This document shows positions 53,435 through 61,726 of a stretch of DNA of 64,000 nucleotides, piece by piece. Under the pieces are notes generated by a model. The model had not been told where the DNA came from, did no database searches, and saw only the letters and a program-made list of their open reading frames with translations. Numbering within the stretch: position 1 is the first letter of the stretch; each line of letters starts with the position of its first letter. The stretch lies in the NCBI GenBank assembly GCA_964400885.1, contig CAYNWH010000001.1, forward strand, positions 24,064 through 88,063, in the 5' to 3' direction. This DNA comes from CAYNWH01 sp964400885 (GTDB lineage Bacteria; Patescibacteriota; Patescibacteriia; CAIXNZ01). A program made the position numbers and the translations under genes.

Positions 53435-53489
53435 AAAAAATCAGGGTTAAATTCAAAACCTTGATTTTTTTATTAGCCTATGATATCCT
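53435..53489 (+). promoter_or_regulatory. Terminator overlapping a promoter
   Basis: A hairpin (AAATCAGGGTT... with ...AACCTTGATTT, 53435-53470) ends the upstream unit. Its T-tract begins the -35 TTGATT (53461-53466); the -10 TATCCT is at 53484-53489, spacer 17 nt. The two signals share sequence. Confidence 0.55.
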
Positions 53490-53538
53490 GTTTTAATAGT
53501 TATTTAAAAAAATAAAACCCTAAGAACAAGGAGGAACC

Positions 53539-53694
53539 ATGGCGGAACAGGAAGCGGAACATAAATATGCTCCTCAAGAGGAAGGCGCTATTATGATCAC
53601 TACCAAGCAAGGAGAAGAAGTGATAGTTTATCCGGACACTTTTCTTTTCAAAATGTTGGAACAAGATCCTAAACTTTCACAAGCAAGGGGGTGA
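53539..53694 (+). CDS. 51-residue hypothetical protein
   Basis: Starts MAEQEAEHKYAPQEEGAIM after the SD AAGGAGG. Acidic, soluble, no known family. Its last codons (AAGGGGGTGA) contain the SD of the next gene, whose ATG is 4 nt after the TGA, so the two are translationally coupled. Confidence 0.65.
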   Translation: MAEQEAEHKYAPQEEGAIMITTKQGEEVIVYPDTFLFKMLEQDPKLSQARG

Positions 53695-53698
53695 AGCA

Positions 53699-54031
53699 AT
53701 GGCCAAGAAAAAAACAATAACCAAAGGTCCGAATGGCGAAAAAGCCAAATTTCCTGGCACCAAACATGTCCAGATCCAGCGAGGTTTGGCATTGCAACTT
53801 ATCAATGCCGGACTGACCGAAACCGAGCGAGTGGATGGCGAAGGGGTTAATTTCGCCTATCAGCTACATGACAAGATCGGCAGCCTGAAATACGATCCAA
53901 GCATGATGATCCCCCAAATGCTGAAATCAGGCTACCTGGTTCAGCGCAGCAATAATCCTGAATCCTATTACATTTTCACCAACATGAGAAAAGGTCAGGA
54001 TTTCCGCCGCCAGCACAAAAACGCTGCCTAA
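53699..54031 (+). CDS. Hypothetical protein
   Basis: 110 residues, GC-rich relative to housekeeping genes. A basic N-terminus (MAKKKTITKGPNGEKAKFPG) is followed by a helical domain that could be a winged-helix-like fold (QRGLALQLINAGLTE, then MIPQMLKSGYLVQRS). No family recognised. It forms a two-gene unit with the 53539 gene, closed by a terminator at 54061. Confidence 0.65.
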   Translation: MAKKKTITKGPNGEKAKFPGTKHVQIQRGLALQLINAGLTETERVDGEGVNFAYQLHDKIGSLKYDPSMMIPQMLKSGYLVQRSNNPESYYIFTNMRKGQDFRRQHKNAA

Positions 54032-54060
54032 GCAGCACCTGTCCAATCAAGACAGCACAA

Positions 54061-54086
54061 AACCCCGATTTTACACCGGGGTTTTT
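54061..54086 (+). terminator. Terminator of the 53539-54031 unit
   Basis: AACCCCG-ATTTTACAC-CGGGGTT then TTT. Confidence 0.8.
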
Positions 54087-54169
54087 CATTTTAAAATTTT
54101 TTATAAATTAAAAAGCAGGCGTCCTTAAACGTCTGCTTAAAATCTCGAGAATAGATCAAAAATTATTTT

Positions 54170-54541
54170 TTAAGCGCATTTAGAAACATTTCGTGCTTCT
54201 AAATAATCCAGCAAAGTTTGGGAGTCAAGAAAATTCGCTAAAATCATTGTATCTTGGTTAAACCTGGGAAAAGACCTGGTTTTGATGACCACCATAGTCT
54301 GGCCTGGCAAAATAGGCTTCTTCGTAACATAGCATTTTTGTTTTTTAGCCCTTCTGCCCAAAATAGTAATTTCAGGCTTCAAAACGTCTTGCGCAACAGC
54401 CTCATCCAAGAAGGGCCAAGGACATTTCTTTTTTGCTTCAACTAATAATTGCTCGCATAGCTCTTGATAGGCTGCTGCCAAATGAAATGGTACAAATAAT
54501 CTTTCATTGTGCGTTCTCCATTTTTTGGGCAATGTTTGCAT
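54170..54541 (-). CDS. Hypothetical protein
   Basis: 123 residues, SD AAAGGGAGG 4 nt before the ATG. A soluble mixed alpha/beta protein with Lys/Arg patches (GRRAKKQKCYVTKK) and Cys at four places. No family recognised. It stands alone between a convergent unit and uvrC. Confidence 0.6.
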   Translation of the reverse strand: MQTLPKKWRTHNERLFVPFHLAAAYQELCEQLLVEAKKKCPWPFLDEAVAQDVLKPEITILGRRAKKQKCYVTKKPILPGQTMVVIKTRSFPRFNQDTMILANFLDSQTLLDYLEARNVSKCA

Positions 54542-54626
54542 CTTTCCTCCCTTTTAACTATTTCCAAGATCTTAAAAATTATCATATAAATTAATTATTG
54601 TCAAGAAAAAATAACAAGCAAAATAA

Positions 54627-56204
54627 TCATTTTATTTTCCTTAACTGCCGATGATATTTAATGACGAACCTATGCACTTCATCTCTGCCTTTAATTAAAA
54701 TCTTCATGCCTGGTAATTTATTATTCAAATTCAAAGGTTTAATTTTTTGAGGCAAATAAATTTCTTCTTCACGCTTAGCTAAGGAACAAATCGCTAAATC
54801 AAGTTTTAATTTACGCAAAGCTTTTAAAGCTGCATTTAACTGACCGCGGCCACCATCAATTACAATCAAATCCGGCGTGGTTTTCTTTTCCTTTTGCAAA
54901 CGATAATAGCGACGCAAAACAATTTCATAAATCATGGCTGTATCATCTTGGGCTTGTTTCCAGCGGATTTTAAATTTACGGTATTCATTTTTATTAAATT
55001 GGCCATTTTTCATCTGAATCATGGCGCCAACATTATATTGACCCTGTAAAGTAGAAACATCAAAGAATTCAATTGTTTGAGGAATTTGTTTCAAACCTAA
55101 AACGTCCTTAAGTTCAACCAAACCTGGCTCTAAACCCAAATTTGTTTCCAGATTATTTTTTACCAGTTGCAAAAGTTTTAATTTTTCGCCTTTTTGGGGC
55201 ACAGTAATATCCGCGCGTGGCATAATCGTAAAACCGAACTTTTTATTTTTAGTTTTTTGCAAATAGCTTTTAATTAAATTCTGTTCGCTAAGTTTCTGCG
55301 GAATAATAATTTCCCGCGGAATAAAATTAATGGAATAATATTGTTCAATAAAGTCTTCTATCACGCCCTCGTAATATTTAAAATCAAACTTATGGCGCGA
55401 AGTAATCACGCCTTTATCAATATTAAAAATCTGGAAATAAATTTTGTTGTTAATGACCAGCCAATTAATTACATCCTGATCAAAATTTTTCGGCACATCT
55501 ATTTTTTGTTTTTCTTCAATTAATTTGATCGCTTGAATCTGGTCGCGATAAATTTTTGCCAGTTCGTATTCTTGTTTTTGGGAAGCAGTTTTCATGCGCG
55601 ATTGCAAATCTTTAATAATCGCTCCTGTTTCGCCTTTTAACAATCTTTCAGCATTTTTCACATTAGCCTGATAACCCTCTGCTGTAATTAAGTCTTCACA
55701 AGGTCCCGTGCATTTATCAATATGGTACTGCAAGCAAACTTTTTTCGGCATTCTGGTGCAGTTGCGCAGCCGAAAAATATTGCGCAAGGTGGTTAAAATA
55801 ATGCGGCGCGACGCACCTTCAGTATATGGGCCGTAATAACGGCCACCTTTTTCAATTTTACGGGCCGTAACCAAGCGCGGGAATTTTTCGTCTGTAATCT
55901 TGATATAAGCGTAGCGAATATCGCCGCGCAAATTAATATTATATTTGGGATTATACTGATGAATTAAACTTTGCTCCAATAACAAAGCTTCCACTTCATT
56001 GTCAGTGGTAATAAATTCCACGTCAGCAATTTTATTAACTAAAAGCTGTGTTTTAGGATCTAAATCTTTTTTTGTAAAATATTGACTGATCCTTTTTTGC
56101 AGATCTTTAGCTTTGCCTATATAAATCACCTGGCCATTTTTATCTTTATATAGGTAGCAACCAGGTTTGTGGGGGAGATTTTGTTTTGTAATTTTTGATT
56201 GCAT
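54627..56204 (-). CDS. uvrC: UvrC excinuclease subunit lacking the C-terminal HhH domain
   Basis: 525 residues against about 600 in typical bacteria. GIY-YIG nuclease domain at the N-terminus (GCYLYKDKNGQVIYIGKAKD), Cys-rich part (CLQYHIDKCTGPCED), UVR domain (about 200-235), and the RNase H-like nuclease domain (FDVSTLQGQYNVGAMI, DLIVIDGGRGQLNAAL). It ends right after RDEVHRFVIKYHRQLRK, where E. coli UvrC continues into two helix-hairpin-helix motifs. UvrC makes both incisions with UvrAB. The missing domain usually aids DNA binding for the 5' cut. Confidence 0.93.
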   Translation of the reverse strand: MQSKITKQNLPHKPGCYLYKDKNGQVIYIGKAKDLQKRISQYFTKKDLDPKTQLLVNKIADVEFITTDNEVEALLLEQSLIHQYNPKYNINLRGDIRYAYIKITDEKFPRLVTARKIEKGGRYYGPYTEGASRRIILTTLRNIFRLRNCTRMPKKVCLQYHIDKCTGPCEDLITAEGYQANVKNAERLLKGETGAIIKDLQSRMKTASQKQEYELAKIYRDQIQAIKLIEEKQKIDVPKNFDQDVINWLVINNKIYFQIFNIDKGVITSRHKFDFKYYEGVIEDFIEQYYSINFIPREIIIPQKLSEQNLIKSYLQKTKNKKFGFTIMPRADITVPQKGEKLKLLQLVKNNLETNLGLEPGLVELKDVLGLKQIPQTIEFFDVSTLQGQYNVGAMIQMKNGQFNKNEYRKFKIRWKQAQDDTAMIYEIVLRRYYRLQKEKKTTPDLIVIDGGRGQLNAALKALRKLKLDLAICSLAKREEEIYLPQKIKPLNLNNKLPGMKILIKGRDEVHRFVIKYHRQLRKIK

Positions 56205-56218
56205 AATTTTATTAGTTT

Positions 56219-56313
56219 AATTGTGCTGTGTCATCCTGAGCGTAGCGAAGGATCTGTAAATTCACAGATTCTTCACTTTGTTCAGAATGACAGTGCCAGG
56301 ACACAGCACAATT
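56219..56313. repeat. Nested palindromic element
   Basis: Outer arms AATTGTGCTGTGTC and GACACAGCACAATT enclose an inner palindrome TGTCATCCTGAGCGTAGCG...ATTCTTCACTTTGTTCAG. The inner type (TCCTGAGCGAAG / CTTCGCTCAGGA) is a widespread bacterial dispersed repeat. It lies directly upstream of uvrC. Confidence 0.75.
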
Positions 56314-56323
56314 AGCGAAATTC

Positions 56324-56617
56324 TTAACCTATTATATCATCGAACAAATCTCGAAATTTCGGATTTTTATTTTTAATTAATTCCATTTTCTTTTTTTTTA
56401 ACCAACCTTTAATTTGTTTTTCTCTAAAAATTGCCTGATTAATATCCTCGTAAACTTCGAAATATACTAATTTCGTCAAATTATATTTATAAGTAAAACT
56501 TTTAGGTAATAGTTTGTTTTTATGTTCAAATATCCGACGGAACAAACTATTAGTCACGCCAATATATAAAACCTTATCATATTTATTAGTCATGATGTAA
56601 ACATAATATGTTTTCAT
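56324..56617 (-). CDS. Single-domain GIY-YIG nuclease-like protein
   Basis: 97 residues from the ATG at 56617 (a GTG at 56632 is less likely). MKTYYVYIMTNKYDKVLYIGV carries the GIY-YIG motif; RRIFEHKN and FREKQIKGWLKKKK complete the UPF0213/YhbQ-like pattern. Minus-strand TATAAT (56624-56629) sits only 6 nt before the ATG, so the transcript may be leaderless. DNA or RNA target unknown. Confidence 0.85.
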   Translation of the reverse strand: MKTYYVYIMTNKYDKVLYIGVTNSLFRRIFEHKNKLLPKSFTYKYNLTKLVYFEVYEDINQAIFREKQIKGWLKKKKMELIKNKNPKFRDLFDDIIG

Positions 56618-56657
56618 ATTCTTATTATACACAATAAAATAAAAAAATCAGTATAGC

Positions 56658-56686
56658 TTGACAATTTACAAATTTTACTATAAGCT
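56658..56686 (+). promoter_or_regulatory. Promoter of the ClpP-like gene
   Basis: TTGACA (56658-56663) and TAAGCT (56681-56686), spacer 17 nt; the same -10 as cassette D. Confidence 0.6.
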
Positions 56687-56723
56687 TAGAAATCGAACTT
56701 TAAAAAGAAAGGAGAATTGAAGC

Positions 56724-57209
56724 ATGGCAAAACAAATACTCTTTATGAAACCGATTAATAATGAAACCATCGCTCATTTAATAGAAGAATGTAAAGGTCA
56801 AACCGAGGTTGAATTATTGCTCGATTGTAGCAGCGGTGGCGATCCATATAGTGCTATTGCTTTTAACTCATTCATAAAAAATTCTCAAATTAAACTAGAA
56901 GTCAATATAATCTCCCGATGTATCTCTGCAGGGATTTTCTTGCTCTGTACCGGGCAGGTTAGAAAAGCTACTAAAACGGCTGTATTCCTAATTCATCAAA
57001 ACAATCGTACTTTTAATGAAACATTAACCATCAAAGATATGGAATGGCATCTCGAGTCAATGAAAAAATTAAAAGCCAATCTTTTAGGAATACTCTGTAA
57101 GACTACCGATAGATCATATGATGAATTAGAAAAAATTTATGATCAAGACTCTGAACTTTCATCTGAAGAAGCATTCGAACTGGGGCTTCTGACTGAAGAA
57201 CCGTACTAA
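56724..57209 (+). CDS. ClpP-like protease fold protein
   Basis: 161 residues, AAAGGAG SD. The ClpP/crotonase fold is recognisable: LLLDCSSGGDPYSAIAFNSF (oxyanion-side region), ISRCISAGIFLLCTG with a Ser in the nucleophile position of the ClpP AASMG motif, and AVFLIHQNN with the catalytic-type His. It is shorter than ClpP (about 195), lacks a clear hydrophobic N-terminal axial loop, and no ATPase partner is adjacent. It resembles stand-alone ClpP-like proteins of phages and accessory regions. Whether it is an active protease is unproven. Confidence 0.75.
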   Translation: MAKQILFMKPINNETIAHLIEECKGQTEVELLLDCSSGGDPYSAIAFNSFIKNSQIKLEVNIISRCISAGIFLLCTGQVRKATKTAVFLIHQNNRTFNETLTIKDMEWHLESMKKLKANLLGILCKTTDRSYDELEKIYDQDSELSSEEAFELGLLTEEPY

Positions 57210-57222
57210 AACATATTACAAA

Positions 57223-57256
57223 ACCCGCCGAGGCTAAAAGCCGAGGCGGGTCTTTT
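57223..57256 (+). terminator. Terminator of the ClpP-like gene
   Basis: ACCCGCC-GA-GGCT-AAA-AGCC-GA-GGCGGGT followed by CTTTTT. Confidence 0.85.
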
Positions 57257-57417
57257 TATTTTTTCCCTTCAATTATTTTTTCTCTTTGTTTATCTTCGTA
57301 TTTGGTTTTATAACCATAACTTTTAGCCCAACCCAACATACTGGCAACTACTGCTGTATAGATTGCTTTGCCAATGAACCTGACAATTTTTAAAATTATT
57401 TTAAAAATTTTTTTCAT
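57256..57417 (-). CDS. 53-residue hypothetical membrane-associated protein
   Basis: Taken from the ATG at 57417 (MKKIFKIILKIVRFIGK); a longer frame would start inside the upstream terminator. Amphipathic or membrane N-terminal half, charged C-terminal half ending REKIIEGKK. No family. Weakly supported as a gene. Confidence 0.45.
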   Translation of the reverse strand: MKKIFKIILKIVRFIGKAIYTAVVASMLGWAKSYGYKTKYEDKQREKIIEGKK

Positions 57418-57444
57418 ATTTTTATTCAATGATATCTTAATAAA

Positions 57445-57478
57445 GAATCCCGCTCTAGCATACACTTGAACGGGATTC
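57445..57478 (-). terminator. Terminator of the HTH gene
   Basis: GAATCCCG...CGGGATTC with an 18-nt loop, followed by TTTATT on the minus strand. Confidence 0.7.
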
Positions 57479-57500
57479 ACATTTACAAAAGCGCAGAGTT

Positions 57501-57917
57501 TTATTTTTTAGTTTGAATCTGCTTTTCTTTCAGTTGCCGGACTAATTCCAGTTTTTCTGCCTTGCTTAACCATTCTACTTTTTTTAATAATGACAGATTA
57601 AATACCAAAGGATCTTGCAGCATTAAACCCATGGCAGCAAGCTCATCATGGGTACAATTTTGAAATTCTATAGGCGGCTCTTCTCCGTAAAGTTGCAAAG
57701 GAAAAAGCTCTTCCAAACCAATTCCCAAAACTGCTGAAAGACGCCTGCATACAGACCTGTAATCGCTATTATTGCCCAACGGACACATCTGCAAATTAAT
57801 TAATTTGCCAATCTGTGATGCATTAAAGTGAAATTGCTGGCAAAACTGGTTCACACTGGGCCAGATCTCCATAATTGCCTTATACAAGACTTCATTGCGC
57901 TTTTTTGTTTTCTTCAT
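57501..57917 (-). CDS. XRE-like helix-turn-helix protein
   Basis: 138 residues, AAAAGGAGGG SD. The N-terminal part (about 15-80) reads as a Cro/CI-type HTH: NQFCQQFHFNASQIGKLINL, followed by YRSVCRRLSAVLGIGLEELF, typical for the end of XRE domains. A helical C-terminal tail (LSKAEKLELVRQLKEKQ) may mediate dimerisation. Likely a DNA-binding regulator; target unknown. It lies beside small accessory genes and the ClpP-like gene. Confidence 0.75.
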   Translation of the reverse strand: MKKTKKRNEVLYKAIMEIWPSVNQFCQQFHFNASQIGKLINLQMCPLGNNSDYRSVCRRLSAVLGIGLEELFPLQLYGEEPPIEFQNCTHDELAAMGLMLQDPLVFNLSLLKKVEWLSKAEKLELVRQLKEKQIQTKK

Positions 57918-57944
57918 TGATTACCCTCCTTTTATCTTTTGTAA

Positions 57945-58025
57945 TCATTTAAGCAACTTCTTCAAAAATTGTCCAGTATAGGATCCCGGCGTCTTGGCCA
58001 CCTGTTCCGGCGTGCCTTCGGCAAT
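57945..58025 (-). pseudogene. Displaced 3' tail of a uvrA gene
   Basis: 27 codons in frame including stop: IAEGTPEQVAKTPGSYTG then QFLKKLLK. The intact uvrA2 ends IAEGTPEQVAKTQGSYTG then QFLKKILK. The tail is separated from uvrA2 by the 58031-58651 gene. Sequence identity to uvrA2 is high but not complete. Confidence 0.85.
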
Positions 58026-58030
58026 ATATA

Positions 58031-58651
58031 TTATTTTAACGCTAGGATAAAAAATCTTCTTAAACTTTGATAAATATCCAAACATAGAACTCCGACAGAG
58101 AAAGCTTGGGCTGTCGCTATTCTTAAACTAGATAAATCCTTAAAATAAAAAAACAAACAGATAATGCCTATTGCCGTAAATAATATTGGCTTTATCAAAT
58201 AAACATTTGCTTTTGGCGGCAGCAATATAAATGTCAGACTTACTTTATTGCCGAAAGTAAAAGCCCCGGCCAATAAAATAAATCTAATTAAAATTATTGA
58301 TGAATACGCTAAAAAAAAGTAATTGGCTAAGGTTAGCTGGTGCAAAATTAATTTGAAAAATAAATCGTAAATATACAACAAGGTAATGTTTAAAATAAGT
58401 ATCAAACCAATAACTTGGATAATAATTAATTCATTATTATTTTTATTTTTCTTTTTTAAAAATAAAATTTTAAAAGTCAAATATCCGGCATAGCCTGCGG
58501 CGATAACAAGAAAAGGTGAAAACAATGACGGAGCTTGTTCAAAAACAACATTTAACCAAAAAGTTATAACATACAACATCGATACTAAAAAAACTTCAGC
58601 CACAGCGTATTGGGGAATTAAAAAATTATAAATTTTTTTGGCTAATTCCAT
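58031..58651 (-). CDS. Hypothetical multi-pass membrane protein
   Basis: 206 residues with about six membrane segments (starting near 14, 44, 74, 105, 150 and 180) and short loops containing KKKNKNNN. No family recognised. It lies between uvrA2 and a displaced uvrA tail, as if inserted there. AT-rich, no SD. Confidence 0.65.
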   Translation of the reverse strand: MELAKKIYNFLIPQYAVAEVFLVSMLYVITFWLNVVFEQAPSLFSPFLVIAAGYAGYLTFKILFLKKKNKNNNELIIIQVIGLILILNITLLYIYDLFFKLILHQLTLANYFFLAYSSIILIRFILLAGAFTFGNKVSLTFILLPPKANVYLIKPILFTAIGIICLFFYFKDLSSLRIATAQAFSVGVLCLDIYQSLRRFFILALK

Positions 58652-58678
58652 AAATTTATTATAGCAAATAAAAAATGG

Positions 58679-61567
58679 TTATTTAAGGATCTTCTTCAAA
58701 AATTGTCCAGTATATGACCCCTGTGTCTTGGCCACCTGTTCAGGCGTGCCTTCGGCAATTACTTGGCCGCCGGCGTCACCGCCTTCAGGTCCCAGGTCAA
58801 TTATCCAGTCCGCGGTTTTAATGACATCCAGATTATGCTCAATCACCATCACAGAATTACCTTTATCAACTAAACGGTTTAAAACTTCCAGCATTTTTTT
58901 AATATCATCAAAATGCAAGCCAGTAGTCGGTTCATCTAAAAGATATAAAGTCTTGCCAGTTGCTCTTTTACCTAATTCGCTGGCAAGTTTAATTCTCTGC
59001 GCTTCACCGCCGGACAAAGTCGTAGCTGGCTGGCCCAATTTAATATAACCCAAGCCAACATCATATAGCAATTGCAATTTGTCTGCTATCAATGGTATAT
59101 CCTTAAAAAAACCTAAGGCTTCTTCAACAGTCATAGCCAAAACATCAGCAATATTTTTATTTTTAAAATGCACTTCCAAGGTTTCCCGATTATAACGCTG
59201 GCCTTTGCATTTTTCACACTGCACATAAACATCTGGCAAAAAATGCATTTCAATTTTAATTAAACCATCACCTTCGCAATTTTCACAGCGGCCACCACGC
59301 ACATTAAAACTAAACCGGCCGGGCTTGTAACCACGCACCTTGGCTTCGCCGGTTTGAGTAAATAAATCACGGATATCAGTAAACACTTTAGTATAAGTCG
59401 CGGGATTGGAACGTGGGGTACGGCCAATCGGCGACTGGTCAATAATAATCGCTTTATCAATATAACCGACATTAGTTAATTTTTCATGTACGCCTGACAA
59501 TTCTTTAGAGCGATATAAACGTTTAGCAATTTCTTTATATAATGTTTCATTAATCAAAGTTGATTTACCAGAACCAGACACGCCGGTTATGCAAGTAAAA
59601 ACGTGCAGAGGAAATTTAACTCTAACCTGTTTTAAATTATTGGCCTTAGCCCCAAAAATTTCTAAATAATCTGACCAGGGTCTGCGCTTTTTTGGCACTT
59701 CAATTCTTTTGGCGCCGTTCAAGTATTGGGCAGTTAAAGAGTTTTTAACTTTTTTAACTTCGGCTAATGTGCCGGCGGCTACAACTTTGCCGCCATGAAT
59801 GCCAGCGCCTGGACCCATATCAACCAGATAATCAGCATTTTCCATGGTTTCTTTATCATGTTCTACTACAATCACTGTATTGCCCAAATCGCGCAAGAAT
59901 TTTAAAGTTTCAATCAGCTTTTTATTATCACGCTGATGCAAACCAATTGACGGCTCATCTAAAATATATAAAACCCCGCGCAATTCAGAACCGATTTGCG
60001 TAGCCAAACGAATCCTTTGCGCCTCACCGCCGGATAAAGTGCTGGCCGAACGGCCTAAAGTTAAATAATCCAAGCCTACATTAATCATAAAAGACAAACG
60101 TGATTTAATTTCCTTTAAAATTTGCTTAGCAATCTGCGCCTGTTTTTCTTTTAACTTCAATTTTTCAAAAAAAGTAAAACAATCCTTAATTGATAATTCG
60201 GTCACTTCAAAAATATTAAAACCATCAATAGTCACTGCCAAACTGTCTGGTTTCAAACGCTGACCATGACAAAGCGGACATTCCTTAATTCTCATATAAC
60301 GCGCCATGTCCTGACGGCGTTCTTCTGATTCGGTTTGTTTATATAAACGTTCCAATTGAGGAACTACGCCTTCAAAATAACCTTCCCAAGCATATTCAGC
60401 GCCAGAACTTCTGGACTTAAATTCAAAATCAATGCGTTCTTTAGAACCATGTAAAATAATATTTAAAATCTTGCGCGGTAATTTTTTAATTGGCAAATCG
60501 GGATCAAATTTATAATGTTTAGCCAAAGCTTCAATTTTCTGGCCGGCAAAGCCGAAAATTTGTTTTTTCCAGGGCGCAATCCCGCCTTCCATAATAGATA
60601 ATTCCGGGTTAGGGATGATCAAATCCTCGGCAAATTCCTGAATGCCTCCCAATCCATGGCATTCCACACAAGCGCCATAAGGCGAATTAAAAGAAAACAT
60701 GCGGGGCTGTAATTCTTCAAAATTAATACCGCAAGCGCCGCAGGCCAAACGTGTATTGAAAAGTAATTCCTGACTATTAACTTTCACTATGATAATACCT
60801 TCCTGACTAATATCAACTGCTGTTTCTAAAGAATCAAACAAACGAGATTTATTTTCAGAATTAACTTTTAAAGTATCAACCACGACTTCTATTTCATGTT
60901 TTTCATATTTAGCTAATTCAATTCTGGCCGGCAGTATATACTCATTATTATCAGCCCTGACTTTTGAATAGCCTTGCTTAAACAAATTCTCAAACATTTT
61001 TTCATAAGTACCTTTTCTACCGCGTACTAAAGAAGCCAAAATCTCAACTTGCTTGCCTGCAGCTTCTTTGCTTACTCTTTCAAAAATTGACTGCACATCC
61101 TGCGAAGAAATTTCCCGGCCGCATTTTGGACAATGCGGCTGGCCAATTCTGGCAAATAAAAGACGAAGATAATCATAAATTTCCGTCACTGTACCGACTG
61201 TAGAGCGCGGATTTCTGGAAGTTGATTTTTGTTCAATAGAAATCGCCGGTGATAAGCCTTTGATAGAATCAATATCTGGCTTATTCATTATACCCAAAAA
61301 CTGCCTGGCATAAGCTGACAAGCTTTCAACATAACGGCGCTGTCCTTCAGCATACAGGGTATCAAAAGCCAAAGAAGATTTGCCTGACCCAGAAACGCCA
61401 GTGATGACCACAAAATCATTAATCGGTAAATTAAGATCAATGTTTTGTAGATTATGCTCACGCGCACCTTTAATCTGAATATACTCTCCCGCGAAGCGGG
61501 ATCCCGCTTCGCGGGATTTATTATTTTTATTCATATCAAATGGAAAAAGACCGGGTTTTTCAGCCAT
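58679..61567 (-). CDS. uvrA: UvrA excinuclease subunit, copy 2
   Basis: 962 residues. Walker A GVSGSGKSS at 57-65, zinc pairs (CPKCG near 145; CGACG and CVEC), signatures LSGGEAQR twice, second Walker A GVSGSGKST, and the C-terminal CENC...CEKC module. It lies with uvrC and uvrB on the same strand, so it is likely the main repair UvrA. Residues 18-27 are encoded by a perfect 30-nt palindrome, giving an N-terminal extension that other UvrA proteins lack. The ATG at 61567 has no SD; a downstream ATG at residue 12 is also possible. Confidence 0.95.
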   Translation of the reverse strand: MAEKPGLFPFDMNKNNKSREAGSRFAGEYIQIKGAREHNLQNIDLNLPINDFVVITGVSGSGKSSLAFDTLYAEGQRRYVESLSAYARQFLGIMNKPDIDSIKGLSPAISIEQKSTSRNPRSTVGTVTEIYDYLRLLFARIGQPHCPKCGREISSQDVQSIFERVSKEAAGKQVEILASLVRGRKGTYEKMFENLFKQGYSKVRADNNEYILPARIELAKYEKHEIEVVVDTLKVNSENKSRLFDSLETAVDISQEGIIIVKVNSQELLFNTRLACGACGINFEELQPRMFSFNSPYGACVECHGLGGIQEFAEDLIIPNPELSIMEGGIAPWKKQIFGFAGQKIEALAKHYKFDPDLPIKKLPRKILNIILHGSKERIDFEFKSRSSGAEYAWEGYFEGVVPQLERLYKQTESEERRQDMARYMRIKECPLCHGQRLKPDSLAVTIDGFNIFEVTELSIKDCFTFFEKLKLKEKQAQIAKQILKEIKSRLSFMINVGLDYLTLGRSASTLSGGEAQRIRLATQIGSELRGVLYILDEPSIGLHQRDNKKLIETLKFLRDLGNTVIVVEHDKETMENADYLVDMGPGAGIHGGKVVAAGTLAEVKKVKNSLTAQYLNGAKRIEVPKKRRPWSDYLEIFGAKANNLKQVRVKFPLHVFTCITGVSGSGKSTLINETLYKEIAKRLYRSKELSGVHEKLTNVGYIDKAIIIDQSPIGRTPRSNPATYTKVFTDIRDLFTQTGEAKVRGYKPGRFSFNVRGGRCENCEGDGLIKIEMHFLPDVYVQCEKCKGQRYNRETLEVHFKNKNIADVLAMTVEEALGFFKDIPLIADKLQLLYDVGLGYIKLGQPATTLSGGEAQRIKLASELGKRATGKTLYLLDEPTTGLHFDDIKKMLEVLNRLVDKGNSVMVIEHNLDVIKTADWIIDLGPEGGDAGGQVIAEGTPEQVAKTQGSYTGQFLKKILK
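61487..61516. repeat. Perfect 30-nt palindrome inside uvrA2
   Basis: Two abutting hairpins, TCCCGC-GAA-GCGGGA and TCCCGC-TTC-GCGGGA, that together form a perfect palindrome. It is exactly ten codons long (residues 18-27) and keeps the frame. Confidence 0.85.
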
Positions 61568-61649
61568 AACCCTGTCTGGAAAAATTATTTAGTTATCTTC
61601 CATAATAACAAGAAAAATTAAGGATGTCAAAGGAGCTAAAGCTTGCCTA

Positions 61650-61678
61650 TTGACATTTTGATGAAAATATGATAATAT
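61650..61678 (+). promoter_or_regulatory. Promoter of the 61727 gene
   Basis: TTGACA (61650-61655) and TAATAT (61673-61678), spacer 17 nt ending ATATGA. Confidence 0.75.
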
Positions 61679-61726
61679 ATTAAATTCAAGCCTTTCAAAA
61701 TAATCCAGGAAAGTGAGGGAATTCAA

